This document shows, piece after piece, positions 1 to 7,481 of a DNA stretch of 40,025 nt (within the stretch, counting starts at the first letter, position 1; each line of letters starts with the position of its first letter). The position numbers and the translations under genes are program-made. Below the pieces are notes generated by a model that worked only from the letters and a program-made list of their open reading frames with translations, was not told the origin of the DNA and ran no database searches. Origin of the DNA: Lawsonibacter sp. (GTDB lineage Bacteria > Bacillota > Clostridia > Oscillospirales > Oscillospiraceae); contig JAAWHL010000017.1 in NCBI GenBank assembly GCA_022795855.1, forward strand, positions 1-40,025. The letters run 5' to 3'.

Positions 1-1
1 T

Positions 2-91
2 ACGACCCTCGGCCAGCTGGCCGACGCCTACCGTGCGGCGACGGCCGAAGCCGAGGCGCTGGAAATCTACGCCAGCTATCAGACGCTCGAT
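2..91 (+). other. coding-like fragment of very high GC before miaB
   Basis: The first ~90 bases read without a stop in frame 2 with nearly every third position G or C and an Ala/Glu-rich translation (for example LADAYRAATAEAEAL). This suits the end of a coding region rather than a leader. The frame runs on into the miaB start without its own stop, so either a gene end is missing or another sequence join lies near base 90. I do not recognise the protein. The texture differs from miaB behind it. Low confidence because only 30 codons are visible. Confidence 0.3.
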
Positions 92-1433
92 GAAAAAAGA
101 ACGCGAGACCGGCCGGCGGCTTACCTTTTTTATTCAGACTTTCGGCTGCCAGATGAATGCCAGAGATTCCGAGAAACTGGCCGGCATCCTTACCCGGATC
201 GGGTTCGAACCCGCAGAAGACGAGGCGGCGGATCTGGTTCTTTATAATACCTGCACGGTGCGCGACAATGCCAATCAGCGCGTATACGGGAGGCTTGGAC
301 ATTTAAACAGCCTGAAAAAAAAGAATCCGGATATGCTGATCGCTCTGTGCGGCTGCATGATGCAGGAGGAGTCCGTTATTGAAAAAATCCGGCAGAGCTA
401 CCGTTTTGTGGATATTGTCTTCGGCACTCATAATATCTTTAAACTTGCGGAACTCTTATATGAAAAGTTGACGAGACGCGACCGGGTCATTGATATCTGG
501 CAGGAGACCGACCGGATCGTGGAAGAGCTTCCGGCCGAGAGAAAATACCCGTTTAAGTCCGGCGTCAATATCATGTTCGGCTGCAATAATTTTTGCAGCT
601 ACTGCATTGTGCCTTATGTGCGCGGGCGGGAGCGGAGCCGTAAGCCAGAGGATATCCTGCTGGAAATCAAACGCCTGGCTAAGGATGGGGTAGTGGAAAT
701 TATGCTGCTGGGGCAAAATGTGAATTCTTATGGGAAAAACTTAAAGGAGCCTATAACTTTTGCAGAATTGCTTCGGAAAATAGAAGAGATAGAAGGGATT
801 GAGCGTATCCGGTTTATGACCTCCCATCCCAAAGACTTGTCGGGGGATTTGATTGAGGCAATTCGGGATTCTAAAAAAATCTGCCGCCACTTGCACCTTC
901 CCCTTCAATCTGGGAGCAGCCGTATCTTAAAGGAGATGAACCGCCATTACGATAAGGGGCAGTACTTAGGGCTGGTAAAAAAGATACGGGAAGCGGTTCC
1001 GGATATTGCCTTGACTACAGATATTATCGTAGGGTTTCCCGGGGAGACAGAAGAAGATTTTTTGGAAACTATGGATGTGGTGGAGCAAGTGGGATATGAA
1101 AGCGCCTTCACTTTTATTTATTCCAAACGTACGGGAACGCCTGCGGCAAAGATGGAATGCCAGGTGCCGCAGGAGGTTGTAAAAAACCGTTTTGACCGGC
1201 TGTTAGAAAAGGTCCAGGCAATAGCGGCAAAACGTGCTGGGGCTTATACTGGAAGGGTCGAGCCAGTTTTAGTTGAAGAGGTTAACGCTCAGGATGAAGC
1301 GTTGGTGACAGGGCGGCTTGGCAGCAATTTTGTAGTGCATTTCCCTGGCAGCAGGGAAATGGTTGGCAAAATTGTAAACGTGGAATTAAAGGAATGCAAA
1401 GGGTTCTATTTCTATGGGGAAGCAATCACTTAA
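90..1433 (+). CDS. miaB: tRNA-2-methylthio-N6-isopentenyladenosine37 synthase MiaB
   Basis: Radical-SAM methylthiotransferase that converts i6A37 to ms2i6A37 in tRNAs reading UNN codons. From the ATG at 90 the protein has 447 residues, normal for the family. The N-terminal UPF0004 domain shows the auxiliary cluster cysteines in FGCQMN (C20), NTCTVR (C55) and CGCMMQ (C87/C89). The radical-SAM triad GCNNFCSYC (C165, C169, C172) follows, then GQNVNSYG, and the C-terminal ~65 residues form the TRAM RNA-binding domain. The ATG at 90 begins where family similarity begins (KKERETGRR.LTFF); an upstream in-frame ATG at 33 would add non-homologous Arg-rich sequence. The gene is AT-richer than everything after 1,965, increasingly so in its 3' half. 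It is followed 36 bases later by ruvA. Family assignment is near certain; lineage (Lachnospiraceae-like) is an impression. Confidence 0.95.
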   Translation: MKKERETGRRLTFFIQTFGCQMNARDSEKLAGILTRIGFEPAEDEAADLVLYNTCTVRDNANQRVYGRLGHLNSLKKKNPDMLIALCGCMMQEESVIEKIRQSYRFVDIVFGTHNIFKLAELLYEKLTRRDRVIDIWQETDRIVEELPAERKYPFKSGVNIMFGCNNFCSYCIVPYVRGRERSRKPEDILLEIKRLAKDGVVEIMLLGQNVNSYGKNLKEPITFAELLRKIEEIEGIERIRFMTSHPKDLSGDLIEAIRDSKKICRHLHLPLQSGSSRILKEMNRHYDKGQYLGLVKKIREAVPDIALTTDIIVGFPGETEEDFLETMDVVEQVGYESAFTFIYSKRTGTPAAKMECQVPQEVVKNRFDRLLEKVQAIAAKRAGAYTGRVEPVLVEEVNAQDEALVTGRLGSNFVVHFPGSREMVGKIVNVELKECKGFYFYGEAIT

Positions 1434-1469
1434 GGTTGCTGCCTGGTTCAGGTAAAAGGAGGGTCAGCC

Positions 1470-1965
1470 ATGTATTCTTATCTGAAAGGTGAACTGGTTG
1501 AGGTTTTGGATGGCACAATTGTGGTGGAAGTGAACAATATTGGTTACAATGTCCATATTCCTGCCAGTATGGTGGACTATTTTACTGGGATTGGGCAGGC
1601 TGTGAAAATTTATACGTACCTTTATGTAAAAGAGGGGATTATGGAGCTTTATGGCTTCCGGACCAGGGACGATTTAAATATCTTCAAGCTGCTGCTGGGG
1701 GTTAGCGGCATAGGGCCAAAAGGCGCATTGGCAGTCCTGACAGTCCTTACGCCGGATGACTTGCGTTTCGCGGTGCTGGGGGAGGATGCAAAAGCCATTG
1801 CAAAGGCTCCGGGAATTGGGGCTAAGACTGCCCAGAGGGTAATCCTGGAGTTAAAGGATAAGTTAAAGTTAGAGGACGCATTGGAAGGGAAGGCTTCGGA
1901 TATGGATATCGGGCAGGGGGATTCCTTATCGGGTGTGAAAAGCGAGGCAGTTCAGGCATTGGTGC
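1470..1965 (+). pseudogene. ruvA: RuvA, Holliday junction helicase subunit A, 3' end missing
   Basis: RuvA binds Holliday junctions and loads the RuvB motor. The ATG at 1470 follows a clean AGGAGG seven bases upstream. Domain I (OB fold, MYSYLKGELVEV..) and domain II with two helix-hairpin-helix motifs (GVSGIGPKGA and APGIGAKTAQ) are intact. Domain III, which contacts RuvB and in homologues begins with a helix like the visible SEAVQALV, stops after about 165 residues; about 40 residues are lost. The frame continues to 2261 only through antisense nadK sequence, giving Trp/Arg/Pro-rich non-homologous text. The gene would lack RuvB binding if this structure is real. ruvB, the usual next gene, is absent. 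Confidence 0.9.
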
Positions 1966-1972
1966 CACAATG
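1958..1972. other. sequence join truncating ruvA and nadK
   Basis: Left of here the sequence is AT-richer plus-strand coding; right of here it is GC-rich minus-strand coding. Homology to RuvA ends at ALV (about 1961-1966) and homology to NadK, read on the other strand, ends at GGPIVAP at the same place. A few bases (GGTG-like) could belong to either side, as expected for a microhomology join. No repeat, integrase or insertion sequence is present. Confidence 0.8.
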
Positions 1973-2559
1973 GGCCCTCCCGCCGACATGGAGTAGGCGG
2001 TGGAGCCGGTGGGGGTGGAGACAATCACCCCGTCCCCGGTCATGGAGCTCAGGGGCACCTCGTCGGCCAGCACCTCCAGCTCCGCCACCCGGGCGATGGA
2101 TCCCTTGGAAATCACCGCGTCGTTCAGGGCCAGGTCCTCCACAAGTACCTTGTCCCCCCGCATCAGCCGCACCTGGAGCATCATACGCCCCTCGACATGG
2201 TAGTCCCCCACGGCCAGCCGGGACAGCAGAGACAGCTCGCTCCGCTCCAGCTCGGCCATGAAGCCCACGCTGCCCATGTTCACCCCCAGAACCGGCACGT
2301 CGTGCAGCGCTGCGTCCCGGGCGGCGTGGAGGATGGTGCCGTCCCCGCCGAAGCAAATCAGAAGATCCGCCTGAGGCAGCGCCTCCTCCATGCTCTCCAG
2401 CCTGACCTGTCTTGGAAGCTCCAGCCGGTCCCCTTTCCTGGGGACAAAGGGCAGGCACAGGGCCGTTTCGGTCCCGGAGCGGGCCAGAATGCGCCGGGCC
2501 TCCAGAGCCACCCGGAGCCCCTTGTCCCGGTAGGGATTGGAGCTGAGCACCACTCTCAT
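1965..2559 (-). pseudogene. nadK: NAD kinase, C-terminal third missing
   Basis: NAD kinase phosphorylates NAD to NADP. The ATG at 2559 follows a GGAGG/AAGG ribosome-binding stretch and overlaps the tlyA stop as ATGA. About 198 native residues are visible: the nucleotide-binding GGDGT motif (CFGGDGTILHAA), NMGSVGFMAE, and TGDGVIVSTPTGSTAYSMSAGGPIV. In intact NadK (about 280 residues) the last motif is followed by roughly 80 residues of the all-beta C-terminal domain. Here that part is replaced by reverse-read ruvA sequence (MPELPRFSHPIRN.., to 1822). The operon in relatives continues with argR and recN, which are absent, again pointing to a break. Confidence 0.9.
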
Positions 2560-3362
2560 CCTTCCGCCTCCTTCAGCGCCTCGTGGGACCGGCGCACCAG
2601 CTCCCGCAGGTCGGGAAGCGCCTCCGCCTTCCCCGGAGCGCCCAGCCACCCCAGATACTCAATGTTGCCCTCCGGGCCCTTTATTGGTGAAAAGGAAATA
2701 TCCTTTACAGAGAAATCCGCCTGGGCCGCGTGCTCCAAAAAGCGCTCCAGCACCTCCAGATGCACCTCCGGATTCCGGACCACGCCCTTTTTGCCCACCT
2801 TCTCCCGGCCTGCCTCAAACTGGGGCTTAATCAGGCAGACCGCCTCCCCCTCCGGCCGGAGCAGGGCCCGCACGGGGGGCAGAATCAGGCGCAGGGAGAT
2901 AAAGGACACGTCCACGGAGAAGAAATCCAGGGCCTCCGGAATCTGCTCCCGGGTGAGATAGCGGGCATTGGTGCGCTCCATGCACACCACCCGGGGGTCG
3001 CTGCGCAGCCGCCAGTCCAGCTGGTTGTACCCGGAGTCCACGGCATACACCTTCCGGGCTCCCCGCTGAAGCATACAGTCGGTAAAGCCCCCGGTGGACG
3101 ACCCGATGTCGGCGCACACCGCCCCCTCCAGGGCAATGGGCCAACAGCCCAGGGCCTTTTCCAGCTTCAGCCCGCCCCGGCTCACATAGGGCAGGGCCCT
3201 GCCCCGCACCTCAATTTCGGCGTCCTCCTCTATGGGGGTCCCGGCCTTCTCCACTTTCCGGCCGTTGACATAGACCAGGCCGGCCATGATGACGGCCTGG
3301 GCCTTCTGCCGGCTCTCAGCCAGGGCCCGCTGTGTCATTGCCGCATCCAGACGCTGCTTCAC
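2556..3362 (-). CDS. tlyA: TlyA-family rRNA 2'-O-methyltransferase
   Basis: 268-residue TlyA/FtsJ-like protein, historically annotated hemolysin A; characterised members methylate ribose 2'-OH of rRNA cytidines. Residues 1-60 form an S4 RNA-binding domain (VYVNGRKVEKAG..). The SAM-binding Rossmann motif is DIGSSTGGFTDCMLQ, and VDVSFISL plus CLIKPQFE are the family motifs. The start is a GTG (3360-3362) at the point where family similarity begins, with GGAGG nine bases upstream. It lies inside the dxs 3' end, a 47-base overlap, suggesting translational coupling. The dxs-tlyA-nadK order is usual in Clostridia. Confidence 0.93.
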   Translation of the reverse strand: MKQRLDAAMTQRALAESRQKAQAVIMAGLVYVNGRKVEKAGTPIEEDAEIEVRGRALPYVSRGGLKLEKALGCWPIALEGAVCADIGSSTGGFTDCMLQRGARKVYAVDSGYNQLDWRLRSDPRVVCMERTNARYLTREQIPEALDFFSVDVSFISLRLILPPVRALLRPEGEAVCLIKPQFEAGREKVGKKGVVRNPEVHLEVLERFLEHAAQADFSVKDISFSPIKGPEGNIEYLGWLGAPGKAEALPDLRELVRRSHEALKEAEG

Positions 3363-5205
3363 GGCCCAACACCTCCATCGCTTGCTCGTATAGTCCGGCC
3401 CCGTCCAGCTTCAGCAGGGCGCGCAGCTGCTTCACGCTGCCGTGGGGGGTAAACCGGGCGCCGGTCGTGCACAGGGCCAGCTTCGCCCCGATTCCCTCCT
3501 GCTCCAGACTGCGGGCCAGCCGGGCCCCTACGCTCCCGTTGGGGACGCAGTCCTCCGCCGTCACCAGCGCGCCCGTCCTCCGCACCGACTCCAGCACCGG
3601 CTCCGGCCGGAGCGGGGTAATGATGTTCAGCTTGATTACCTCGGCCTGAACGCCCTGGGCCTCCAGCAGGCGGGCGGCCTCCAGCGCCTCCTGAATCATC
3701 GGGCCGTAGGACACCAGGGTGACGTCCGTCCCCCGGCGCAGCACCGCCGCCGGGCCCCCCGACCGGTCCTCCCGGAATCCCCCCTCGCCCCCTCTGGGGT
3801 AGCGCACCGCCGCCGGGCCGGATATCTCCAGCACCGCCCGGCGCAGCATGGATTCCAGCTCGGCAAAGCTGGCCGGGGCAAACACGGTCATGCCGGGCAC
3901 GCTGTCCAGAAAAGCCACGTCAAATACGCCCTGGTGGGTCTCCCCGTCCTCCCCCACCAGGCCGGCCCGGTCCACCGCCAGCACCACATGCAGGCCTGTC
4001 AGGGCCACGTCGTGGAGCAGCATGTCGTAAGCCCGCTGCAAAAAGGTGGAGTAGACTGCAAAGACCGGAATCATGCCCTGCTTGGCCATTCCGGCGGCCA
4101 TGGCCACGGCGCACTCCTCCGCGATGCCCACATCGAAGCAGCGCCGGGGGAACTCATTTTGGAAACGCTCCAGCCCCGTTCCGGTGAGCATGGCCGCGGT
4201 GACGGCGCATACCCGGCCGTCCTCCCGGCCCAGGCGGGTCAGTGCGTCGCCGAAGGCGCCGGAGAAGGTGGGCCCGCCGGGGGAGCGGGGCTTACCCGAA
4301 ACGGGGTGGAACGGCCCCACCCCGTGAAAGGCGTCCGGGTTTGCCTCCGCAGGGAGAAAGCCTTTCCCCTTTACAGTCCTGACATGGAGCAGCACCGGCT
4401 CGCCGCAGTCCTTGGCATAGCCCAGCAGGCGGGTCAGCCCGCCCACATCGTGTCCGTCCACCGGGCCCATGTAGTAAAAGCCCATGTTTTCAAACATGCT
4501 GCTGGGCAGCATACTCTCCTTCACTGCCTTTTTCAGACGGTGCGTCAGGCGGTGGATTCTCCGGCCCAGCCAGGTCAGGCCCATGAATCGGCGGTACATT
4601 TTTTTGAAGGTCAGATACTGGGGCTTCAGCCGCTGCCGGGCCAGATACTCCGCCACCCCCCCCACGTTGGGCGTGATGGACATACCGTTGTCGTTGAGGA
4701 TGACAATCATGGGCTCCTTGCTCTCTCCGGCGGCGGACAGCCCCTCGTAGGCCAGCCCGCCGGTCAGCGCGCCGTCCCCCAGCAGGGCCAGCACGTGGTA
4801 GTCCTCCCCCATCAGGGTACGGGCCCGGGCCATGCCCACCGCCACCGCCACCGAGTTGGAGGCATGGCCGGCGATAAACGCGTCGTGCTTGCTCTCCCCC
4901 GGCTTGGGAAAGCCGGACAGCCCCCCCAGCTGCCGGATGGTACGCATCAGCTCCCTGCGTCCGGTGAGCATTTTATGGGGGTAGCACTGGTGGCCCACGT
5001 CGAAGACCAGCCGGTCCCGGCCGGTGTCAAACACCCGGTGGACCGCCACCGTCAGCTCCACCGCCCCCAGATTGGAGGCCAGATGGCCTCCGGTCTGGGA
5101 TACGTCCTCAATCAGCTCCTCCCGCAGACGGGCGCACAGCTGCACCGCCTGGGCGTCGCTCAGCTCCGCCAGCAGGGGCCTGTTTATTCCTTCCTTGTCC
5201 GCCAT
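3316..5205 (-). CDS. dxs: 1-deoxy-D-xylulose-5-phosphate synthase
   Basis: Thiamine-diphosphate enzyme making DXP from pyruvate and glyceraldehyde-3-phosphate, the entry step of the MEP isoprenoid pathway. 629 residues, usual length. The ThDP-binding segment GDGALTGGLAYEG followed by VILNDNGMSI is present; the C-terminal transketolase half has DVGIAEECAVAMAAG and the conserved GEDGETHQGVFD. The tandem ATGs at 5208 and 5205 follow AAGGAG; the second gives better spacing (6 bases). Sequence farther upstream in frame is antisense-like Gly/Arg text and not part of the protein. It sits in one operon with ispA, so precursor and prenyl-chain synthesis are co-transcribed. The last ~15 residues overlap tlyA. 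Confidence 0.96.
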   Translation of the reverse strand: MADKEGINRPLLAELSDAQAVQLCARLREELIEDVSQTGGHLASNLGAVELTVAVHRVFDTGRDRLVFDVGHQCYPHKMLTGRRELMRTIRQLGGLSGFPKPGESKHDAFIAGHASNSVAVAVGMARARTLMGEDYHVLALLGDGALTGGLAYEGLSAAGESKEPMIVILNDNGMSITPNVGGVAEYLARQRLKPQYLTFKKMYRRFMGLTWLGRRIHRLTHRLKKAVKESMLPSSMFENMGFYYMGPVDGHDVGGLTRLLGYAKDCGEPVLLHVRTVKGKGFLPAEANPDAFHGVGPFHPVSGKPRSPGGPTFSGAFGDALTRLGREDGRVCAVTAAMLTGTGLERFQNEFPRRCFDVGIAEECAVAMAAGMAKQGMIPVFAVYSTFLQRAYDMLLHDVALTGLHVVLAVDRAGLVGEDGETHQGVFDVAFLDSVPGMTVFAPASFAELESMLRRAVLEISGPAAVRYPRGGEGGFREDRSGGPAAVLRRGTDVTLVSYGPMIQEALEAARLLEAQGVQAEVIKLNIITPLRPEPVLESVRRTGALVTAEDCVPNGSVGARLARSLEQEGIGAKLALCTTGARFTPHGSVKQLRALLKLDGAGLYEQAMEVLGREAASGCGNDTAGPG

Positions 5206-5225
5206 CATGCGCTCCTTCCAAGATA

Positions 5226-5678
5226 TTATCCCAGCAATCCCGTGCCGAACCACCCGATGGCAAGTCCCAGCAGCGCCCCCATCAGCACCTGCAGGGGCGT
5301 GTGGCCCAGCAGCTCCTTCAGCTCCTCGCCCATGGCGGCCGGGGACATCTCCTCCCAGTGCTCCACAATGTAGTTCAGCACCCTGGCCTGCTCCCCCGCC
5401 GCCCGGCGGACATTGCACGCGTCGTACATCACCACCACGGCCAGCACCGCCGCCACCGCGAAGGTGGTGCTGGAAAAGCCGTCGGTCCGCCCAACGGAAA
5501 CTGCGCAGGCGCACACCAGCGCCGAGTGGGAGCTGGGCATTCCTCCGCTGCTGAGCAGCAGGCGCACGTCGGTAATTCCCCTTACCAGAAGGTTAATCAG
5601 AAATTTCAGTACCTGGGCCGCGGCCCAGGACACGGCCGCCAGGAACAGAACCCGGCCACCGGTCAAAAATTGGATCAT
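5226..5678 (-). CDS. divergent PAP2 family membrane protein (YuiD-like)
   Basis: 150 residues matching the small divergent-PAP2 (DUF212/YuiD) family. The signature GGMPSSHSAL (about residues 45-54) holds the phosphatase-type SSH motif, and there are three to four hydrophobic segments, including residues 8-35 and the C-terminal LMGALLGLAIGWFGTGLLG. The natural substrate is unknown for most members. Its place between ispA and dxs suggests a lipid or prenyl-phosphate substrate, which is inference. It starts 41 bases after the ispA stop and ends 17-20 bases before dxs. Confidence 0.88.
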   Translation of the reverse strand: MIQFLTGGRVLFLAAVSWAAAQVLKFLINLLVRGITDVRLLLSSGGMPSSHSALVCACAVSVGRTDGFSSTTFAVAAVLAVVVMYDACNVRRAAGEQARVLNYIVEHWEEMSPAAMGEELKELLGHTPLQVLMGALLGLAIGWFGTGLLG

Positions 5679-5719
5679 GGCTCTTTCCCTCTCTCCCTAT
5701 GCTTCCCTGAGCCCCCGCG

Positions 5720-6616
5720 TCAATTGCTCCGCCAAGCCAATTGACGGGCCAGCCACTCCAGAAAGCCGGCGTCTCCCGGCCAGCTCCCCCGCCTCAGGGC
5801 CGCCGCGGCGCGGTCCGTGTAGTCCTCCACCAGCTTCTCGCAGGCCGGCACGCCCAGCAGGGTCACAAAGGTGGTTTTCCGGTTGGCCTCGTCCGAGCCC
5901 GCCGGCTTGCCCAGCGCCTGGGTGGTGGAGGTGGCGTCCAGAACGTCGTCCCGAATCTGAAAGGCCATGCCCAGGTTCCCGGCGTAGTCTCGGGCAGCCT
6001 CCAGGCAGGAGGGATCCGCCGCCCCTCGGCCCCGGGCGGCCAGCACGCCCATCTCGCAGGCGGCGGTCAGCAGAGCGCCCGTCTTCCGGGTGTGAATGGC
6101 AGTCAGCTCCTCCAGCGTGTGGGGCCGGCCGTCCCCCAAGGTGTCCCAGTACTGCCCGGCGCACATGCCCAGCTCCCCCGCCGCCCGGGCCAGGGACAGG
6201 GCCGCCAGGCCGGGAACCGCCGGGTCCGTCCAGGGGCCCGGGGCGGACAGCACCGTGCGGAAGGCCGCCGCCTGAAGGGCATCCCCCGCCAGGGTGGCGG
6301 TACACTCCCCATAGGCCTTGTGGCAGGTGGGCTTGCCCCGGCGCAGGTCGTCGTTGTCCATGCAGGGCAGGTCATCGTGAATCAGGGAGTAGGTGTGAAG
6401 CATTTCTACTCCACAGCCAAATTCCAGCCCGTCCTCCTCCGCCCCGCCGGCGGCCTTGCAGAACTGCACCGTCAGCACCGGCCGGATACGCTTCCCCCCC
6501 GCCAGAAGGCTGTAGCGCATGGCCTCCTCCAGGCCGGGCGCGGTGAAGCTCTCGGCCAGCCGGGCCTCAACCCGCGCCTGACACCGGGCCAGCACCTGGG
6601 AATATTCCTGCTCCAT
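5720..6616 (-). CDS. ispA: farnesyl/geranyl diphosphate synthase
   Basis: Short-chain trans-prenyl diphosphate synthase condensing DMAPP/GPP with IPP. About 298 residues, normal for IspA. The first Asp-rich motif HDDLPCMDNDDLRRG (residues ~82-96) has the two-residue insertion of type II FPP synthases; the second is FQIRDDVLD. AGGKRIRP (IPP binding) and the GDALQ segment are also present. The ATG at 6616 follows GGAGGT by six bases; a GTG at 6622 overlaps the xseB stop and is less well placed. A gap of only two bases after xseB implies coupling. Confidence 0.95.
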   Translation of the reverse strand: MEQEYSQVLARCQARVEARLAESFTAPGLEEAMRYSLLAGGKRIRPVLTVQFCKAAGGAEEDGLEFGCGVEMLHTYSLIHDDLPCMDNDDLRRGKPTCHKAYGECTATLAGDALQAAAFRTVLSAPGPWTDPAVPGLAALSLARAAGELGMCAGQYWDTLGDGRPHTLEELTAIHTRKTGALLTAACEMGVLAARGRGAADPSCLEAARDYAGNLGMAFQIRDDVLDATSTTQALGKPAGSDEANRKTTFVTLLGVPACEKLVEDYTDRAAAALRRGSWPGDAGFLEWLARQLAWRSN

Positions 6617-6618
6617 GG

Positions 6619-6855
6619 TCACACCTCCTCCTGAAAGTCCTGCTCCACCGGCTCGCCGTCCTCCCCGGCGGTCAGCAGCTTCACCTTCTGCTCCGCCTCG
6701 TCCAGCTGCGCCGTGCAGGCGCGCATCAGCTTCGCGCCCTCCTCAAACAGCTTCATCGCCTCGTCCAAAGGCGCGTCCCCCCGCTCCAGCAGGGACACAA
6801 TCTCCTCCAACCGGGCCATGGAGCCCTCGAAATCCAGCTTCTTTTTGGCCGCCAT
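6619..6855 (-). CDS. xseB: exodeoxyribonuclease VII small subunit
   Basis: 78 residues, the usual size. XseB forms coiled-coil helices that decorate XseA in exonuclease VII, which degrades single-stranded DNA. DFEGSMARLEEIVSLLERGDAPLDEAMKLFEEG.. is the diagnostic pattern. The ATG at 6855 is chosen because AGGAGGT lies six bases upstream; the in-frame ATG at 6885 has no such site and would add MSNKTKGGPQ. Unusually, it is separated from xseA by a lipoprotein gene and a two-hairpin repeat. Confidence 0.93.
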   Translation of the reverse strand: MAAKKKLDFEGSMARLEEIVSLLERGDAPLDEAMKLFEEGAKLMRACTAQLDEAEQKVKLLTAGEDGEPVEQDFQEEV

Positions 6856-6882
6856 CTGGGGACCTCCTTTTGTCTTGTTGCT

Positions 6883-6961
6883 CATTCCTTTTCTTTTTCA
6901 AAAGAAAAGGAATCGAAAAGAAAAATTTTCGGCGCGAAACTGCGTTTCGCTTACCCTTTTT
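6883..6961. repeat. two-hairpin intergenic repeat, copy 1
   Basis: A 14-bp perfect stem (ATTCCTTTTCTTTT, 6884-6897, with 6900-6913) is followed by a purine-rich spacer and a second stem GCGAAAC-TGC-GTTTCGC (6934-6950). The same arrangement recurs at 13,505-13,575 (inverted) and 33,641-33,712. It lies between the lipoprotein stop and xseB; the lipoprotein stop codon is at its edge. The hairpins lack the G/C-rich stem plus T-run of a terminator. Confidence 0.8.
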
Positions 6962-7481
6962 GCGCTGTCTCGTCCCAACCGGACTGAAGCAGGCGGACGA
7001 CCGCCGACTCACCCGCATAGCAACCGCGGTTCTCGGGATAGGCCTCCGCCAGCAGCTTCAAATTCAGCTGGAATTGCTTCTGCTCCGTTTCGTCCCCAAA
7101 GCTCAAATTCTCTGATACAATCCGCCCGCATAGCAGCTTCAGGGCTTCTTGATCCTGAATCAGAGAGAAGCAGGCAACACAGGTGTGGGGCGCCTCCATA
7201 AATCGCCGGTACAGCTGAGAAAAGCCGTCCTCGGCAAAAGCGCCGTCCGCGCCCATACAGTAGGCCGTCAGTTTATCCAGAGGATATTCGCTTAAATCCT
7301 CCAAATCCTCATAGGTGATCCCATAATCCTCCGGCTTCAGGCTAAAGATCTGCCAGGAGGGCTCCTCAACACGCCAGTCCGGCTCCTCCACCCGCTCCTG
7401 CGGAACGGAAGAGGCGGGCTGAGGACCGCGGCACCCGGCCAGCAGGACCAGGCAGCAGGCAAAAACGGCAAGCCGTTTCAT
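6951..7481 (-). CDS. predicted lipoprotein of unknown function
   Basis: 176 residues with a type II signal peptide: Lys/Arg start, hydrophobic core and lipobox LLAGC with Cys17 as the lipidated residue. The mature part is acidic, begins with a Pro/Glu linker containing a near-repeat (VEEPDWRVEEPSW), and looks helical (LYRRFMEAPHTCVACFSLI.., FQLNLKLLAEAYPENRG). I recognise no catalytic motif. The ATG at 7481 overlaps the xseA stop (ATGA). Its codons are less G/C-biased than its neighbours', so it may be a later insertion between xseA and xseB. The last codons adjoin the two-hairpin repeat. Function unknown. Confidence 0.8.
   Translation of the reverse strand: MKRLAVFACCLVLLAGCRGPQPASSVPQERVEEPDWRVEEPSWQIFSLKPEDYGITYEDLEDLSEYPLDKLTAYCMGADGAFAEDGFSQLYRRFMEAPHTCVACFSLIQDQEALKLLCGRIVSENLSFGDETEQKQFQLNLKLLAEAYPENRGCYAGESAVVRLLQSGWDETAQKG

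Noticed and set aside
1966-2261. Extension of the ruvA frame past the join
   Set aside because: It is antisense nadK sequence read through a join, giving Trp/Arg/Pro-rich text without homology.
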